64,000 nucleotides of DNA, taken from assembly GCA_046047495.1 (NCBI GenBank), contig JBJOHV010000097.1:62001-126000 (forward strand). The letters run 5' to 3'. The stretch comes from NORP240 sp046047495 (GTDB lineage: Bacteria; Pseudomonadota; Gammaproteobacteria; Pseudomonadales; Pseudohongiellaceae). The notes beneath the pieces were generated by a model. That model was given only the letters and a program-made list of their open reading frames with translations. It did not search any database and was not told the DNA's origin. This document shows, piece after piece, positions 63,775-64,000 of this stretch (the first letter of the stretch is position 1; each line of letters opens with the position of its first letter). The position numbers and the translations under genes were made by a program.

Positions 63775-64000
63775 TTAGAAACTGTCCGGCATCTTGGCCT
63801 TTGAGCGGGCATCCTCACGGGTCACCAGGCCCTTGGCCAGCAGGTTCTTCAGGCATTGATCCAGAGTCTGCATGCCCACGCCGGCACCGGTCTGGATGGC
63901 CGAATACATCTGGGCCACCTTGTCCTCACGGATCAGGTTTCGGATGGCGGGGGTGCCGATCATGATCTCGTGAGCCGCCACCCGGCCACCACCGGGTTTC
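63775..64000 (-). CDS. pilT: Twitching motility ATPase PilT, C-terminal part
   Basis: Partial gene running off the end of the window; only about the last 75 codons are present. The sequence AAHEIMIGTPAIRNLIREDK, then QMYSAIQTGAGVGMQTLDQCL, matches the C-terminal domain of PilT, the hexameric ATPase that powers type IV pilus retraction. The Walker motifs would lie beyond the edge. Confidence 0.93.
   Translation of the reverse strand, partial: KPGGGRVAAHEIMIGTPAIRNLIREDKVAQMYSAIQTGAGVGMQTLDQCLKNLLAKGLVTREDARSKAKMPDSF

Overview
The window is a gene-dense chromosomal segment of a gammaproteobacterium, probably a free-living aquatic one. The evidence is conserved gammaproteobacterial neighbourhoods (hisBHAF beside asmA-mutY-yggX; hemCDXY divergent from argH; yrfG-hslR-pckA; lptM-lysA-dapF-DUF484; gshB-tonB-algH-ruvX with pilT nearby), a GC-rich codon usage, and a large TonB-dependent receptor. 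Genus cannot be fixed from this sequence alone. There is no IS element, prophage, CRISPR array or rRNA operon. One tRNA (Phe) is present.

Layout. 1-6063: trmL, the secB/rhodanese pair, then gpmI-envC-ctpA (phosphoglycerate mutase and envelope maintenance). 6071-8865: his genes on the minus strand. 9055-12477: asmA-mutY-yggX. 12494-14383 is a small accessory stretch: tRNA-Phe with a strong promoter, an AT-richer DUF6445/2OG-oxygenase-like gene, a PAP2 phosphatase behind a Pho-box-like site, and a stand-alone encapsulated-ferritin-type gene. 14464-20233: a TonB-dependent receptor, a Tat-exported PhoX-like protein and a divergent glycosyltransferase, with a second Pho-box-like site between the last two. 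20187-24033: serine hydrolase - carbonic anhydrase - FtsH, translationally coupled. 24129-30055: cysQ, yrfG-hslR, pckA, gshA, dsbB. 30140-32308: a fused VTT-membrane / flavin disulfide-reductase protein. 32432-37008: hemB, trxA, rho, ubiD. 37016-41157: hemC-hemD-hemX-hemY on the minus strand, divergent from argH. 42716-51685: a periplasmic PDZ protease, an ABC-F ATPase, an OmpR-type two-component pair and a GldA/F/G-like ABC system. 51886-54986: lptM-lysA-dapF-DUF484. 55020-60716: surface-polysaccharide glycosyltransferases, including one 1110-residue protein with three transferase domains. 60825-64000: gshB-tonB-algH-ruvX and the 3' part of pilT.

Most of the window is core metabolism and envelope biology: histidine, lysine/DAP, arginine, tetrapyrrole, ubiquinone and glutathione synthesis. 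The most interesting part is roughly 12.6-24 kb. There, two independent Pho-box-like sites lie in front of a PAP2 phosphatase and a PhoX-like protein, beside a TonB receptor and a glycosyltransferase, which suggests a local phosphate-starvation island. The same stretch holds an encapsulin-type ferritin with no shell gene and no visible loading peptide, a class-C-like serine hydrolase whose SxxK lysine is arginine, and an FtsH encoded with a carbonic anhydrase.

Limits: all names come from reading motifs and family resemblance; no database search was possible, and start codons were chosen by family N-termini, ribosome binding sites and overlaps.
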